From the NCBI GenBank assembly GCA_051004675.1, contig JBPCKC010000025.1, positions 1 through 64,000 on the forward strand: 64,000 nucleotides of DNA, read 5' to 3'. The stretch's first letter is position 1. Each line of letters starts with the position of its first letter. Both the position numbers and the translations under genes were made by a program. Source of the DNA: JBDTSW01 sp051004675. GTDB lineage: Bacteria > Actinomycetota > Thermoleophilia > Solirubrobacterales > 70-9. The notes beneath the pieces were generated by a model. The model was not told the DNA's origin. It made no database searches and worked only from the letters and a program-made list of their open reading frames with translations. Of this stretch, positions 18,265-26,519 are shown piece after piece.

Positions 18265-18620
18265 TCATCGCGGGGCCTCCAAGAAGAAGAGCTCGCAGGC
18301 GACGCCCGGGTTCGTCTGGTTGGCACTGAGAAACGCGGTGACCGAGCGACGGGTCAAGCGCTCGACAGCGGCGGTGAACTCGTCCTCGATGCCTGCTTGA
18401 AAAGCGACACGCCCATCGATTACATCAGCGCTCTGGCCGTCGGAGATCTGACCCACCTCGGCGAGAGAGTGAGGATGTCCTCCAAGACGCAGACGACCAC
18501 GTTGTCGTTGATGTATGTCGTCGCAGTGGTGCGATCATGGTCATAGAACTCGGTATAGAGATCGACCATCGCCGCCGAGATCGCATCGGTGAGCTGCGCG
18601 CCTACCAGGGCCGGGGTCAT
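18265..18620 (-). pseudogene. DUF2294 family gene broken by one frameshift
   Basis: Two overlapping frames together give a complete DUF2294 protein of about 118 residues. The first half reads AMVDLYTEFYDHDRTTATTY then INDNVVVCVLEDIL from ATG 18620; the second reads EVGQISDGQSADVIDG then FQAGIEDEFTAAVERLTRRS and ends FFLEAPR. The join lies near 18470 in ctctcgccgag, where one base appears missing. The ribosome site GGAGAGACGG precedes the ATG. This is either a real pseudogene or a sequencing error. It is the downstream neighbour of the DUF4395 gene. Confidence 0.7.
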
Positions 18621-18776
18621 GAACTGACCGTCTCTCCACCCCCTCGAAGGTCAGCGGCTGTCGATGGACGGAAGGGAGGGAGAAAAACCCAAGGACAGTC
18701 CCTGCCTTGATACCCCGCCAGGCGCAAAAAAACCAGGACGTGGTCCGCCCCGGTCCGCCCGCCTCCATGTCGCTGC

Positions 18777-19262
18777 TCAGGTCGGCTGGGGCGTTTGCGG
18801 CCCGGTCCCGCGTCGGCGCCACCAGATGCCGAGCAGGGTCGAGGGAACACAGAAGTTGGTGATGGTCACCAGCCCGCAGACCGCGACAAGGACCGATCCC
18901 AGGACCACGGCCGCCGTCATCTGGCCGAACGCGAAGAGAAGGCCGACGGCCAGCAGCCACAGCGTTGCCAGCTTGAACGCATGACGACGCGGCGTTGGAT
19001 TCGGCGGCAGCGCGGGCGCGTCCGTCAGGCGACGAAGGGCGTGGTTCCAGGCGAGATCGAAGGGATGGCGTCGGGTCCAGCCGGCGAGCGCCCCGATCGG
19101 GACCAGAGCGAGGATGAGCGCAGCCGACTGGAGGACGAGACCGGTCACGGCGGCCGCCAGACAAAGTGCGGTCGGAAAGCGCAGGCCCCAGCGCAGGGCG
19201 CGGCTCTCCGGGGCGGTCAGGCAATAGCCCTGAACCTCGAGGTTGGCGTCCATCCAGGTCAT
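18777..19262 (-). CDS. DUF4395 membrane protein
   Basis: A 161-residue integral membrane protein with four predicted helices. The motif GWTRRHPFDLAWNHALRRL is the hallmark of DUF4395, a family often found beside rhodanese and thioredoxin-like genes. Its ATG overlaps the TGA of the ArsR-rhodanese gene (ATGA), so the two are translationally coupled. By context it takes part in sulfane-sulfur handling at the membrane; the exact role is unknown. Confidence 0.82.
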   Translation of the reverse strand: MTWMDANLEVQGYCLTAPESRALRWGLRFPTALCLAAAVTGLVLQSAALILALVPIGALAGWTRRHPFDLAWNHALRRLTDAPALPPNPTPRRHAFKLATLWLLAVGLLFAFGQMTAAVVLGSVLVAVCGLVTITNFCVPSTLLGIWWRRRGTGPQTPQPT

Positions 19263-19927
19263 GCGGCCTTGCTCGGCGCCAATTCCTTCTCGGCGAGCCG
19301 CCACTCGGGCCACCCGCCCTCGAGCCTGCGCGCCTTACGACCCAGGGCCTGCAGCCGTCGCACCGCCTCGTGCGCGTAGGCGCAGTACGGCCCGCGGCAG
19401 TAGGCGACAACCTCATGCTCGGCCGGCAGCTCGGCCAGGCGTCGCTCGAGCTCGTCGAGCGGGACCGAGCGCGCCCCCTCGATGTGCCCGGCGGCGAATT
19501 CCTCGGGGGGACGAACGTCGAGGAGGACGACGTCACCGCGCCGCAGCCGGGCGAGCAGCTCTTCGCGGCCGATTCCATCCACCTCATCGCCGAGGTAACT
19601 GCGGGCGGCGCGCTCGACCTCGGCGAGCTGTGCGGCCGACACGTCACGAAGGGTCAGCCACAGTCTGAGCGCCCTGTCGCCGGCAAGCGCGTAGCGGACG
19701 CGGTTTCCGTCCCGCTCGCGATTCACGAGCCCGGCCGCGTGCAGCGCCTGGAGGTGTTGCGAGGTGTTGGCGATCGACTGACCGCTCGCACCGGCGAGAT
19801 CGTCCACGTTCCTGGGCGCCTGCGCGAGCAGGTCGAGCAGCTCGAGGCGGCGCGGGCTTGCGAGCGCCTTGCCCATCACGGCGATCGCCTCGAAGAGGGC
19901 ATCCTTCTGAGTTCGGATCGAGTCCAT
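19259..19927 (-). CDS. ArsR-type repressor fused to rhodanese domain
   Basis: A 222-residue fusion. Residues 10-95 form an ArsR winged helix (recognition helix in SGQSIANTSQHLQALHAAG), and residues 115-215 a rhodanese domain with Cys177 in the active loop AYCRGPYCAYAHEA. Such fusions are thought to sense persulfides through the rhodanese cysteine and release DNA. It is divergent from the metallo-hydrolase gene with a 56-bp AT-rich gap containing a likely operator. It probably controls both transcripts, including itself. Confidence 0.9.
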   Translation of the reverse strand: MDSIRTQKDALFEAIAVMGKALASPRRLELLDLLAQAPRNVDDLAGASGQSIANTSQHLQALHAAGLVNRERDGNRVRYALAGDRALRLWLTLRDVSAAQLAEVERAARSYLGDEVDGIGREELLARLRRGDVVLLDVRPPEEFAAGHIEGARSVPLDELERRLAELPAEHEVVAYCRGPYCAYAHEAVRRLQALGRKARRLEGGWPEWRLAEKELAPSKAA

Positions 19928-19942
19928 ATCTGTTGTTCAATA

Positions 19943-19958
19943 GACTACTTGATTAGTC
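19943..19958. promoter_or_regulatory. Candidate ArsR-family operator
   Basis: GACTA-CTTGAT-TAGTC, a perfect 5-bp inverted repeat with 6-nt spacer, centred in the gap between the ArsR-rhodanese gene and the persulfide-dioxygenase-like gene. Its AT-rich setting and position over both promoters fit a repressor site. Confidence 0.55.
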
Positions 19959-19983
19959 CTCCCTACGAAGCTCGGAGAAACCC

Positions 19984-20754
19984 ATGTACTTCCGCCAGCT
20001 CCTCAACGATGAGACCGCCTGCGCCTCGTACCTGCTCGGCTGCAAGACCCACAGCAAGTTCGCGGTCGTGGACCCCCATGTCGACCTTGTCGCCGACTAC
20101 ATCTCGTTGTCGGAGGGGCAGGGCATCCCGATCGTCGCCGTCATCGAGACCCACCTTCAGGCCGACCATGTCTCCGGTTTACCCGAGCTCGTCGCGCGGA
20201 CCGGCGCGACCGCGTATGCACCCGAGGGATCCGGCCTCGAGTTCGACCATCACCCGCTCGCCGATGGCGAGCCGGTCAAGCTCGGCAACACCGAGTTGGA
20301 GGCGATCGCGACCCCCGGCCACGCTTCAGCGCATCACTCCTACCTCGTCACCGACCACACCCGATCCGACGAGCCCTGGATGGTCCTGACCGGCGACGCC
20401 CTGCTGATCGGCGACGCCGGACGGCCGGATCTCCACGCCCACGGTGACCAGACTGTCGAGCAGATGGCCGCGCAGCTCTACCGGTCGCTGACCGAACGGC
20501 TCTTGGTGCTGCCAGATCACCTCGTCCTCTACCCGGCTCACTACTCGGGCTCGGTCTGCGGGCGCGGGCTCTCGGCCAATCCCATCTCCACCGTGGGCTT
20601 CGAGCGGCGCCACAACGATGCCGTTCGGTTTGAAACCGAGGAGGCCTTTGTCGAGGCCCTGACCAAAGACATTCCTGCCGTTCCCGAGCATCAGGCCGCG
20701 ATCGTCGCCGCGAACCGCACGGGTCGCCCGTTGGCCGAGGCCGCTCGAGCGTGA
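19984..20754 (+). CDS. MBL-fold hydrolase, persulfide dioxygenase (ETHE1)-like
   Basis: A 256-residue metallo-beta-lactamase-fold protein. Motifs: ETHLQADHVSGL (residues 55-66), TPGHASAHHSYL, TGDALLIGDAGRPDL and YPAHYSG, as in ETHE1/Blh-type persulfide dioxygenases that oxidise glutathione or protein persulfides to sulfite. The second residue of HxHxDH is Gln59 rather than His, a variant I believe is common in rhodanese-linked members. A GGAG ribosome site is 8 nt before the ATG. It is the first gene of the rightward arm of the sulfur module and overlaps the MFS gene by 4 nt. Confidence 0.88.
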   Translation: MYFRQLLNDETACASYLLGCKTHSKFAVVDPHVDLVADYISLSEGQGIPIVAVIETHLQADHVSGLPELVARTGATAYAPEGSGLEFDHHPLADGEPVKLGNTELEAIATPGHASAHHSYLVTDHTRSDEPWMVLTGDALLIGDAGRPDLHAHGDQTVEQMAAQLYRSLTERLLVLPDHLVLYPAHYSGSVCGRGLSANPISTVGFERRHNDAVRFETEEAFVEALTKDIPAVPEHQAAIVAANRTGRPLAEAARA

Positions 20755-21992
20755 CCACGGTCCGGCTGGGACTGCGCGAGAACCTCGCGCAGTTCTCGCT
20801 GCTCGTCGCGGTAACCGCCCTGGTCGGGGCGATGGTCGGGCTCGAGCGGTCGACCCTGCCGCTGATCGGCCGCGACGAGTTCGGGATTGCGTCCAGCGCG
20901 GGGGTCCTCTCGTTCATCGTCGCCTTCGGGCTCGCAAAGTCGTTCACGAACCTGGGCGCCGGCGCTCTTGCCGAGCGGGTCGGCAGGCGCCGGTTGCTGA
21001 TCCTCGGCTGGGCTCTGGCGCTGCCGGTTCCGCTGCTGGTGGGGCTGGCGCCCAGCTGGGGTTGGATCGTCGCCGCCAACGTTTTCCTCGGCATCAACCA
21101 AGGCCTTACCTGGTCGATGACGGTGGTGATGAAAATCGACCTCGTCGGCCCCACGCGGCGAGGCTTCGCGCTTGGCTTGAACGAGGCCGCCGGCTATGGC
21201 GGGGTCGCCGTCGCGGCCCTCCTGAGCGGGCTCTTGGCAAGCGAGTTCGCGCCGCGTGACGTCCTAGTCGTGGCCGCGTCGGTCGTCGCGGCCTTCGGTC
21301 TCCTCGTCTCCTTGTTCTTCGTTCGCGACAGCGCTGCCCACGTGGCGCTCGAGCAGTTCCGCGACCACGCTGAGGCGGATTCGGCACCGCCGCCTCTTCG
21401 TCGAGCGTTTCAGGACGCCACCTTCCGCGTCCCGGCGCTTCGCTCGTGCTCGCAGGCGGGGCTGGTCAACAACCTCAATGACGCCCTCGCCTGGGGACTG
21501 GTCCCGCTGTTCTTGGCAGCCGGTGGCGCCAGTGCCGCCGAGGTCGGGCTGATCGCCGGGCTCTATCCCGCGGTCTGGGGTGCCGGGCAGATCTGGACCG
21601 GGCACTGGTCGGACCGGGTGGGACGCAAGCCCCTGATCGTGGCGGGCATGCTGGTTCAGGCCGCGGCGCTCGCGTTGCTCGCCGCATCGGATGCGCGCCT
21701 GGGCCTCGCTGTCGTGTCGGCTGTGGCGCTCGGGGCGGGCACCGCCCTCGTTTATCCGACGCTGATCGCCGCGATATCGGACGCGGTCTCGCCAGTTGCC
21801 CGGGCGCCGATGGTCGGGGTCTACCGCTTCTGGCGCGACATGGGATATGTCGTCGGCGGCTTGATCGCCGGTGTAGCCGCGGACGCGATCGATTACGCTG
21901 GCGCGATCGCCGTGGTGGCCGGGCTCAGCGCTGCCTCGGCACTGTGGGTTGCCCTCGACCTGCCAGCCCGGCCAGTCGAGAAGACGGGCTGA
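20751..21992 (+). CDS. MFS transporter in sulfur module
   Basis: A 413-residue major facilitator protein with 12 predicted helices and the loop 2-3 motif LAERVGRRRLL plus a second GHWSDRVGRKPLI. GTG start overlaps the preceding TGA (GTGA), so expression is coupled with the persulfide-dioxygenase-like protein. By context it may export sulfite, thiosulfate or another oxidised sulfur product; this is inference only. No binding residues specific to a substrate are recognisable. Confidence 0.88.
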   Translation: MTTVRLGLRENLAQFSLLVAVTALVGAMVGLERSTLPLIGRDEFGIASSAGVLSFIVAFGLAKSFTNLGAGALAERVGRRRLLILGWALALPVPLLVGLAPSWGWIVAANVFLGINQGLTWSMTVVMKIDLVGPTRRGFALGLNEAAGYGGVAVAALLSGLLASEFAPRDVLVVAASVVAAFGLLVSLFFVRDSAAHVALEQFRDHAEADSAPPPLRRAFQDATFRVPALRSCSQAGLVNNLNDALAWGLVPLFLAAGGASAAEVGLIAGLYPAVWGAGQIWTGHWSDRVGRKPLIVAGMLVQAAALALLAASDARLGLAVVSAVALGAGTALVYPTLIAAISDAVSPVARAPMVGVYRFWRDMGYVVGGLIAGVAADAIDYAGAIAVVAGLSAASALWVALDLPARPVEKTG

Positions 21993-22089
21993 GGATCGGC
22001 CGGAGGCGTTGCCCGAAAAGCGGCAAAGCTGATTGGGAGAAGTTGGGTATCGACGCGATAAGACCCTGCCCCTGGGTAAGGGCCCAGAG

Positions 22090-23238
22090 ATGACGCCTCT
22101 TTTGGAAGCTGGATCCGTGCTTGCCGGGCGTTACCGGCTGGAGCGCGTGCTGGGCACAGGCGGCATGGCGGCGGTCTGGGCCGCGCAGGACGAGCGGTTG
22201 GGCCGAACGGTCGCCGTGAAGCTCCTCTCCGATGTCCTGCTCGCGGATCCCGTGTACCTGACGCGGTTTCAGCGCGAGGCCCGCCTCGCCGCCGGCCTCA
22301 CGCATCCGAATCTGGTGCGGATCTATGACTTCGGCAGCGAGGAAAGCCGTCCCTTTCTCGCGATGGAGTACGTCGAAGGGGGGAGCCTCGCCGACCGGGT
22401 CACGGCCGGGACGACGCCCGACCTGGATTCCGAGCGGTTCGCGCGGGAGTTGCTCCAGGCACTTGACCACATCCACCGCGCCGGCATCGTCCATCGGGAC
22501 GTCAAGCCCGGAAACGTGCTGATCACGCCCGGCGGATCCGCGAAGCTCACCGACTTCGGGATCGCTCAACCAGAGGACGCCACCCGCCTGACGAAGACCG
22601 GGTTCGTGGTCGGAACCCTGAAGTACCTGGCGCCTGAGGTCAAGCGGGGCGAGCCCGCGACGCTCCGCTCCGATCTCTACTCCTGCGGGATCGTCCTGCA
22701 GGAGGTCACCGACGAGTCTTTCTCACAGCGCGGGGCGGCGCTCGTGGCCCGCTTGAGCAGCGAGGATCCCGAACATCGGCCGCAGTCCGCTGCCAGCGCG
22801 TTGGCCATCCTCGACGGCGAGGTGACTGCCCCCACCGAGCCCCTCGATTCCAGCACCACGGCGCCGACGAAGGTCCTCGGCGAAGCATCCCACCCAACCC
22901 CGGCGCATCGGCCACGCGAGTTCGTCGTGCCGGGATCGATCCTTGTTCTTCTCCTGCTCGCCGCCCTGGCGCTCGGGGCGATCCTCCTGGCTGGAAACGG
23001 TGACGAGCCAGCCTCCGGTGGCGGCGCGTCCGACGGCGGGCCGGGCGAAGAGGTGCGAGGGGAAGGATCGACTACCCCGGTCGAGGAGTCCACGGTCCCC
23101 GAGGAAGAGAAGACCACGTCGAGTGAGCCGCCCGTACCGGAAGAAGCCGCTGATCCTCCGCAAAAACCAACCGAGGCGAAGGAGCCAAAGCCCCAGAAGG
23201 ACTCCCCCGGCAAAGCCAAGGGGTTGAAGAAGCCCTGA
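22090..23238 (+). CDS. Membrane-anchored Ser/Thr protein kinase (PknB-type) with short C-lobe
   Basis: A 382-residue protein. Kinase residues: glycine loop LGTGGMAAVW (21-30), Lys44 in VAVKLL, catalytic HRDVKPGN (Asp137, Asn142), DFG (155-157) and APE (LAPEV). After DLYSCGIVLQEV the domain jumps directly to LSSEDPEHRPQSA, so about 30-40 residues of the usual C-lobe are missing. A transmembrane helix (about 276-298) leads to a Pro/Glu/Lys-rich outside tail with no PASTA domain. The frame is open from 22033, but ATG 22090 gives the normal N-terminus; TAAGGG is 7 nt upstream. Confidence 0.9.
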   Translation: MTPLLEAGSVLAGRYRLERVLGTGGMAAVWAAQDERLGRTVAVKLLSDVLLADPVYLTRFQREARLAAGLTHPNLVRIYDFGSEESRPFLAMEYVEGGSLADRVTAGTTPDLDSERFARELLQALDHIHRAGIVHRDVKPGNVLITPGGSAKLTDFGIAQPEDATRLTKTGFVVGTLKYLAPEVKRGEPATLRSDLYSCGIVLQEVTDESFSQRGAALVARLSSEDPEHRPQSAASALAILDGEVTAPTEPLDSSTTAPTKVLGEASHPTPAHRPREFVVPGSILVLLLLAALALGAILLAGNGDEPASGGGASDGGPGEEVRGEGSTTPVEESTVPEEEKTTSSEPPVPEEAADPPQKPTEAKEPKPQKDSPGKAKGLKKP

Positions 23239-23414
23239 TGCCGGGGCGAGAACGACGGCGACCCAATTTCGACCGGTCGAAGACCCCGATGCGGGTCGAT
23301 CGACATCACTCGACTTCCGATCGGACGACCCTGTCTGGGCTGCCGAGCGAGTTATCCAGCCGGCTTCCTTGCCTGCCGTGTCACACACCGCGCTCCTCGA
23401 AGGGGGTACAACCA

Positions 23415-23846
23415 GTGGCGATGGCGCGCGCAACGATGAGCGGGGGCGACCGGCTGATCGCGCTGCTCGTCCTGGTGGCCATCGCCGTCTCGGTCGTCCA
23501 CTACGCGGACAACTACACGGCGTATGAGGCATACCCGACCTCCGGGACGATCCCGAACCCCTCGGCGGGCCTGATCGGGTTCGCCTGGTTCTTCTTCACC
23601 GCCTTCGCCATCGCCGGCCTCTACTACCTGCGCCGGGGCAACTACCGGGCCGCGGGCATCAGCCTCGCCGTCTACTCCGGCAGCGGCTTCGTGGGCGTCG
23701 GCCACTACGCCGCCGGCGGCACCGGCGACTTCCCGTGGCGGCGCCACGCCCACATCTCGGCCGACATCATCCTCGGCACCGCCGTCCTCGCCGCCGCGAT
23801 CTACCTGGCTAGGCGCCCGCGCTCAGCCCCCACCGCGCTCGCCTAG
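23415..23846 (+). CDS. Four-helix membrane protein of unknown function
   Basis: A 143-residue protein with four predicted membrane helices and conserved-looking loops (HYADNYTAYEAYP, GHYAAGG, WRRHAHISADI). Histidines near the helix ends could bind metal or heme, but no family with a known function is recognised. GTG 23415 was chosen because AGGGGG lies 8 nt upstream; ATG 23421 or 23436 are alternatives. The preceding 176 bp after the kinase gene hold no recognisable feature. Confidence 0.75.
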   Translation: MAMARATMSGGDRLIALLVLVAIAVSVVHYADNYTAYEAYPTSGTIPNPSAGLIGFAWFFFTAFAIAGLYYLRRGNYRAAGISLAVYSGSGFVGVGHYAAGGTGDFPWRRHAHISADIILGTAVLAAAIYLARRPRSAPTALA

Positions 23847-24119
23847 CGCACGACCGCGCCCCCGGCCGAAGTGTCTTGCCCTCTCCACGCTGCTAATCGC
23901 TCTCAGGCCCGAGCCTGGAGGTGCCTAGGCAGATCGAGCCAGGTGCGCCGTGGTTGTGTGCATGTGCATGTCTACGAGAGCAACCCGTTCAGGCGGGTCG
24001 CGCCGTACCGGGACTCACAGCGGATCGCAAAGCGCAGGAGCTCGGCGGTCTGGGGCATGTTGCGGAGGCCGGGTTTGGCGGGTAGAATCGAACCCGGTCT
24101 CGGCAGGACGGTTCTCGCA

Positions 24120-24551
24120 ATGACCGCTCGGAAGAACATCGCCCGCACGACTATCGCACTGATCGCCGCGCTGGCGCTCGGAGCGGGTGTCGCCACCGCA
24201 CACACCACCCACTTCGACTCGAAGCTGACCGCCCATTTCACCGAACAGCCGGGTCCGCTTGAGATCGACGGTCCCGGCGGCCGGGACTACTTCTCCGGGC
24301 GGGTCGTCTCACCTAAGCCCGCCTGTACGAGGAAGCCCGTCGTTCGGGTCTACCTCCAGCAGCCAGGGACCGACCCGCACAAGACGGCGATGAGCGACGC
24401 GGACGGGATCTGGTGGCTCTACAGTGAGGACCCCCCGAACGGGACCTACTACGCCAGGGCCGGGCGCAAGGTCCTCAAGAACACCTCAGCGCATACACAC
24501 CTGTGCAAGCGGGCGAGATCGCGAGACTTCGTCGTCACTGGTCAGCCGTAA
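24120..24551 (+). CDS. Small secreted protein of unknown function
   Basis: A 143-residue protein with a signal peptide (RTTIALIAALALGAGVATA) and a mature domain that looks beta-rich: FSGRVVSPKPACTRKPVVRVYL, then GTYYARAGRKV. The pattern resembles a small Ig-like or carboxypeptidase-regulatory-like fold (a strand with G-T-Y-x-A before the end). A TAGAAT box near 24085 gives a leader of about 30 nt. The 270 bp upstream contain nothing else recognisable. Confidence 0.72.
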   Translation: MTARKNIARTTIALIAALALGAGVATAHTTHFDSKLTAHFTEQPGPLEIDGPGGRDYFSGRVVSPKPACTRKPVVRVYLQQPGTDPHKTAMSDADGIWWLYSEDPPNGTYYARAGRKVLKNTSAHTHLCKRARSRDFVVTGQP

Positions 24552-24735
24552 GCCTGACGCGACGCCGGTATTGCCGTCGCTGGTGACCCGCCAGCTCTCG
24601 GCGACCGCGTTGATGACCGCCGGGCCGTCGGAGTAGACGCGCGTTCTGACAAATCGGTAGCTCCTACTGGGCGTGGGTAGGCCAGGACGCTTGGATGGAA
24701 GGACCCGCCCCGGGCGCCCGATTAGCATCGCGATC

Positions 24736-25356
24736 GTGAGCGCGATCGAGATCGGCACACCCCACGGGCTCGCCCGGGCTCATCTGCGTCCCGCCGCCGA
24801 CCCGACGGCCGCGCTCGCGATGTGCCACGGCGCGGGGGTGGGCGTGGACTCGCCCGACCTCACCGTCGCGACCGAGGTCGCCAACGAGGCGGGGGTGAGC
24901 GTCGCGCTCGTCGAGATGCCCTACCTCGTCGCGGGCCGCAAGGCGCCGCAGCCGGCGCCCCAGCTCGACGTCTGCTTCACGACCATCGTCCGCGAGCTGC
25001 AGGCCGACCAGCTCGAGGGCCTGCCGCTGCTCGTCGGGGGGCGCTCGATGGGGGCCAGGGTCGCCTGCCGAACTGCGGCCGAGCTCGACGCGATCGCCGT
25101 CCTTTGCCTCGCCTTCCCGGTCCGCCCACCCACCCGCAAGGGCAAGCCGCCGAAGCCCGCCCGCCTCGACGAGCTCGACGCCGTCGAGGTCGCGACCCTG
25201 GTCGTCCAGGGGGAGAAGGACCAGTTCGGCCAACCGACCGAGGGCCCCAACCGCACGATCGCCTCGGTCGCCGGCAACCACGGCCTGAAGGCGGACCTCT
25301 CAGCCGTGCACGCTGCCGTGGCGGGGTGGCTGGATGTCGTCACCAACAGGTACTAG
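24736..25356 (+). CDS. Alpha/beta-family hydrolase (KANL3/Tex30-like)
   Basis: A 206-residue alpha/beta-fold hydrolase. The oxyanion strand is AMCHGAGVGVDSP, the nucleophile elbow GGRSMGARVA, an Asp in VQGEKDQFG, and a His in GNHGLK, so the Ser-Asp-His triad is complete. The short size fits the dienelactone-hydrolase-related KANL3/Tex30 group of uncertain substrate. GTG 24736 was chosen because TAGCAT (24723-24728) sits 7 nt upstream. The frame is open 63 nt earlier but lacks promoter support. Confidence 0.87.
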   Translation: MSAIEIGTPHGLARAHLRPAADPTAALAMCHGAGVGVDSPDLTVATEVANEAGVSVALVEMPYLVAGRKAPQPAPQLDVCFTTIVRELQADQLEGLPLLVGGRSMGARVACRTAAELDAIAVLCLAFPVRPPTRKGKPPKPARLDELDAVEVATLVVQGEKDQFGQPTEGPNRTIASVAGNHGLKADLSAVHAAVAGWLDVVTNRY

Positions 25357-25374
25357 CGGGGAACCGCGCACGTC

Positions 25375-25506
25375 TGCCTTTTTTTTCGCTTTGAACTCGG
25401 CAGCGGTGATCAGGTCATCGTCGCGTAGACCATCAACTAGGGACAGGTGAACCTGCCTGCGCGAGTCGACGAAAACGCTCGGAACAACCGGAAATCGAGA
25501 ACTCAT
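25375..25506 (-). pseudogene. SHOCT-domain fragment
   Basis: A short minus-strand frame carries LRDDDLITAAEFKAKKK, which matches the SHOCT motif (L-x-D-x-G-x-I/L-T-x-E-E-F-x-x-K-K) found at the C-terminus of many actinobacterial proteins. The frame passes through a run of eight T (A on the sense strand) where the usual stop is lost. I see no complete protein, so this is probably a remnant. Confidence 0.35.
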
Positions 25507-25521
25507 AACCCGAAGGTCTCA

Positions 25522-25545
25522 GGGGCCTGACGCACCGCTTCCTTG
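25522..25545. repeat. Direct repeat A, left copy
   Basis: GGGGC-c-TGACGCACCGCTTCC-t-TG, matching 26511-26534 with two mismatches over 24 bp. Confidence 0.65.
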
Positions 25546-25588
25546 GGACTCCTATCGCGGGTTCCATCAGGATTCCTAGTGATCCTCG
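25546..25588. repeat. Direct repeat B, left copy
   Basis: Begins GGACTCCTATCGCGGGTTCC and ends CCTAGTGATCCTCG; matches 27178-27221 over most of its length with one gap. It adjoins repeat A on the left side only. Confidence 0.65.
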
Positions 25589-25609
25589 TCGCCACGCTCA
25601 ATGAGGTGC

Positions 25610-25674
25610 GGCGGTCTCGAAAACCGTTATGGGCGTTTTCTCGTCCATCGAGGGTTCGAATCCCTCCCCCTCCG
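25610..25674 (+). pseudogene. 3' fragment of tRNA-Ser(CGA), probable att remnant
   Basis: The sequence has the anticodon arm CGGTCTCGAAAACCG (anticodon CGA), a variable arm, the T-arm GAGGGTTCGAATCCCTC, acceptor CCCCTCC and discriminator G, but no matching 5' acceptor GGAGGGG or D-arm upstream. A 3' tRNA piece like this is what integrase-mediated insertion into a tRNA gene leaves behind. The intact gene is not in the window. Confidence 0.7.
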
Positions 25675-25832
25675 TTTCAAGCCAGAAACCGCATGGCAAT
25701 GGGGTTTTTGCTAACGGGTTGGCACCAGTCCTTGCCAACCGGCTGGCCCGCCCGAAGGGCTGGAAACCGCTCAGGAGGGGCATTCCCGTTCCCACGCCGT
25801 TCCCACGGGCTCCGATGTGCGAAGGTCGCCAG

Positions 25833-26519
25833 ATGAGCGAATCACCTGCACCCGAGCCCCAGCGGCGGGTCGAGTTTCGCATCGGCGACGCCTTTCCGGC
25901 AGATGACCCAGTGGCCCGCTGGATCACCGTCCTGGCGATGTGGAGCAATGACTTCTTGCGCATGTTCAACTGGATCGAGACTGCTGAGACCGAGGGAACG
26001 CGCCTCCTTGGTTTCCGGCTATCGGCCTCCGCGTACTACGAGGCTGCAAATCACTTACGCACCACGCTCCGACTCTGGCCCGAGGTGAAGGCGTTCGCCG
26101 ACAACCTCGGTTCAGAGGCGGCCGCTGAGATGGGCCAAATCGAGGCTTCGATCACGCCCGGTAGCGACGGCTACCTCGGTGATTGGCTCGTCGAGCATCG
26201 CCACATCACGTTCCACTACGCGGCGATCCATCCAGACAAGGTGGAGCACGGGGCAGAGGCAGTGGCGAACGCGCTAGATGAAGCGAAGGACATCACCGGG
26301 GCTATCACCGCAGGAGCGGTAAGAAATGTGCGATTCGAGTTCGCAGACGACGTGGCTACACAGTGGCTGCCAGATGTTGAGACCGATGAAGGCGCAGCCG
26401 TTGTCGACCTTCGAGACGCATCCCTACGGCTCATGCGTTTCGCCCACGGAGCGGCCGACGCCTATCTGATCGGTTTACCCAATGGGGCTGTTCGAATGAC
26501 CTCTAAGAAAGGGGCATGA
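25833..26519 (+). CDS. Defence-island protein, candidate HEPN-like
   Basis: A 228-residue, mostly helical protein. I do not recognise it by family. Residues 123-128 (RHITFH) give an R-x4-H pattern in LVEHRHITFHYAAIHPDK, which resembles the active site of HEPN ribonucleases; the surrounding helices and length would fit. The ATG at 25833 is chosen as the start because codons before it run through the tRNA fragment. It lies between copies of direct repeat A and upstream of a type III restriction-modification pair. Base composition is lower in G+C than the surrounding genes. A toxin or abortive-infection role is a hypothesis. Confidence 0.6.
   Translation: MSESPAPEPQRRVEFRIGDAFPADDPVARWITVLAMWSNDFLRMFNWIETAETEGTRLLGFRLSASAYYEAANHLRTTLRLWPEVKAFADNLGSEAAAEMGQIEASITPGSDGYLGDWLVEHRHITFHYAAIHPDKVEHGAEAVANALDEAKDITGAITAGAVRNVRFEFADDVATQWLPDVETDEGAAVVDLRDASLRLMRFAHGAADAYLIGLPNGAVRMTSKKGA

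Noticed and set aside
24486..24758. 90-aa minus-strand ORF between the secreted-protein gene and the hydrolase gene
   Set aside because: No recognised motif and it overlaps the coding end and the TAGCAT promoter of genes on the plus strand; composition is not convincing.
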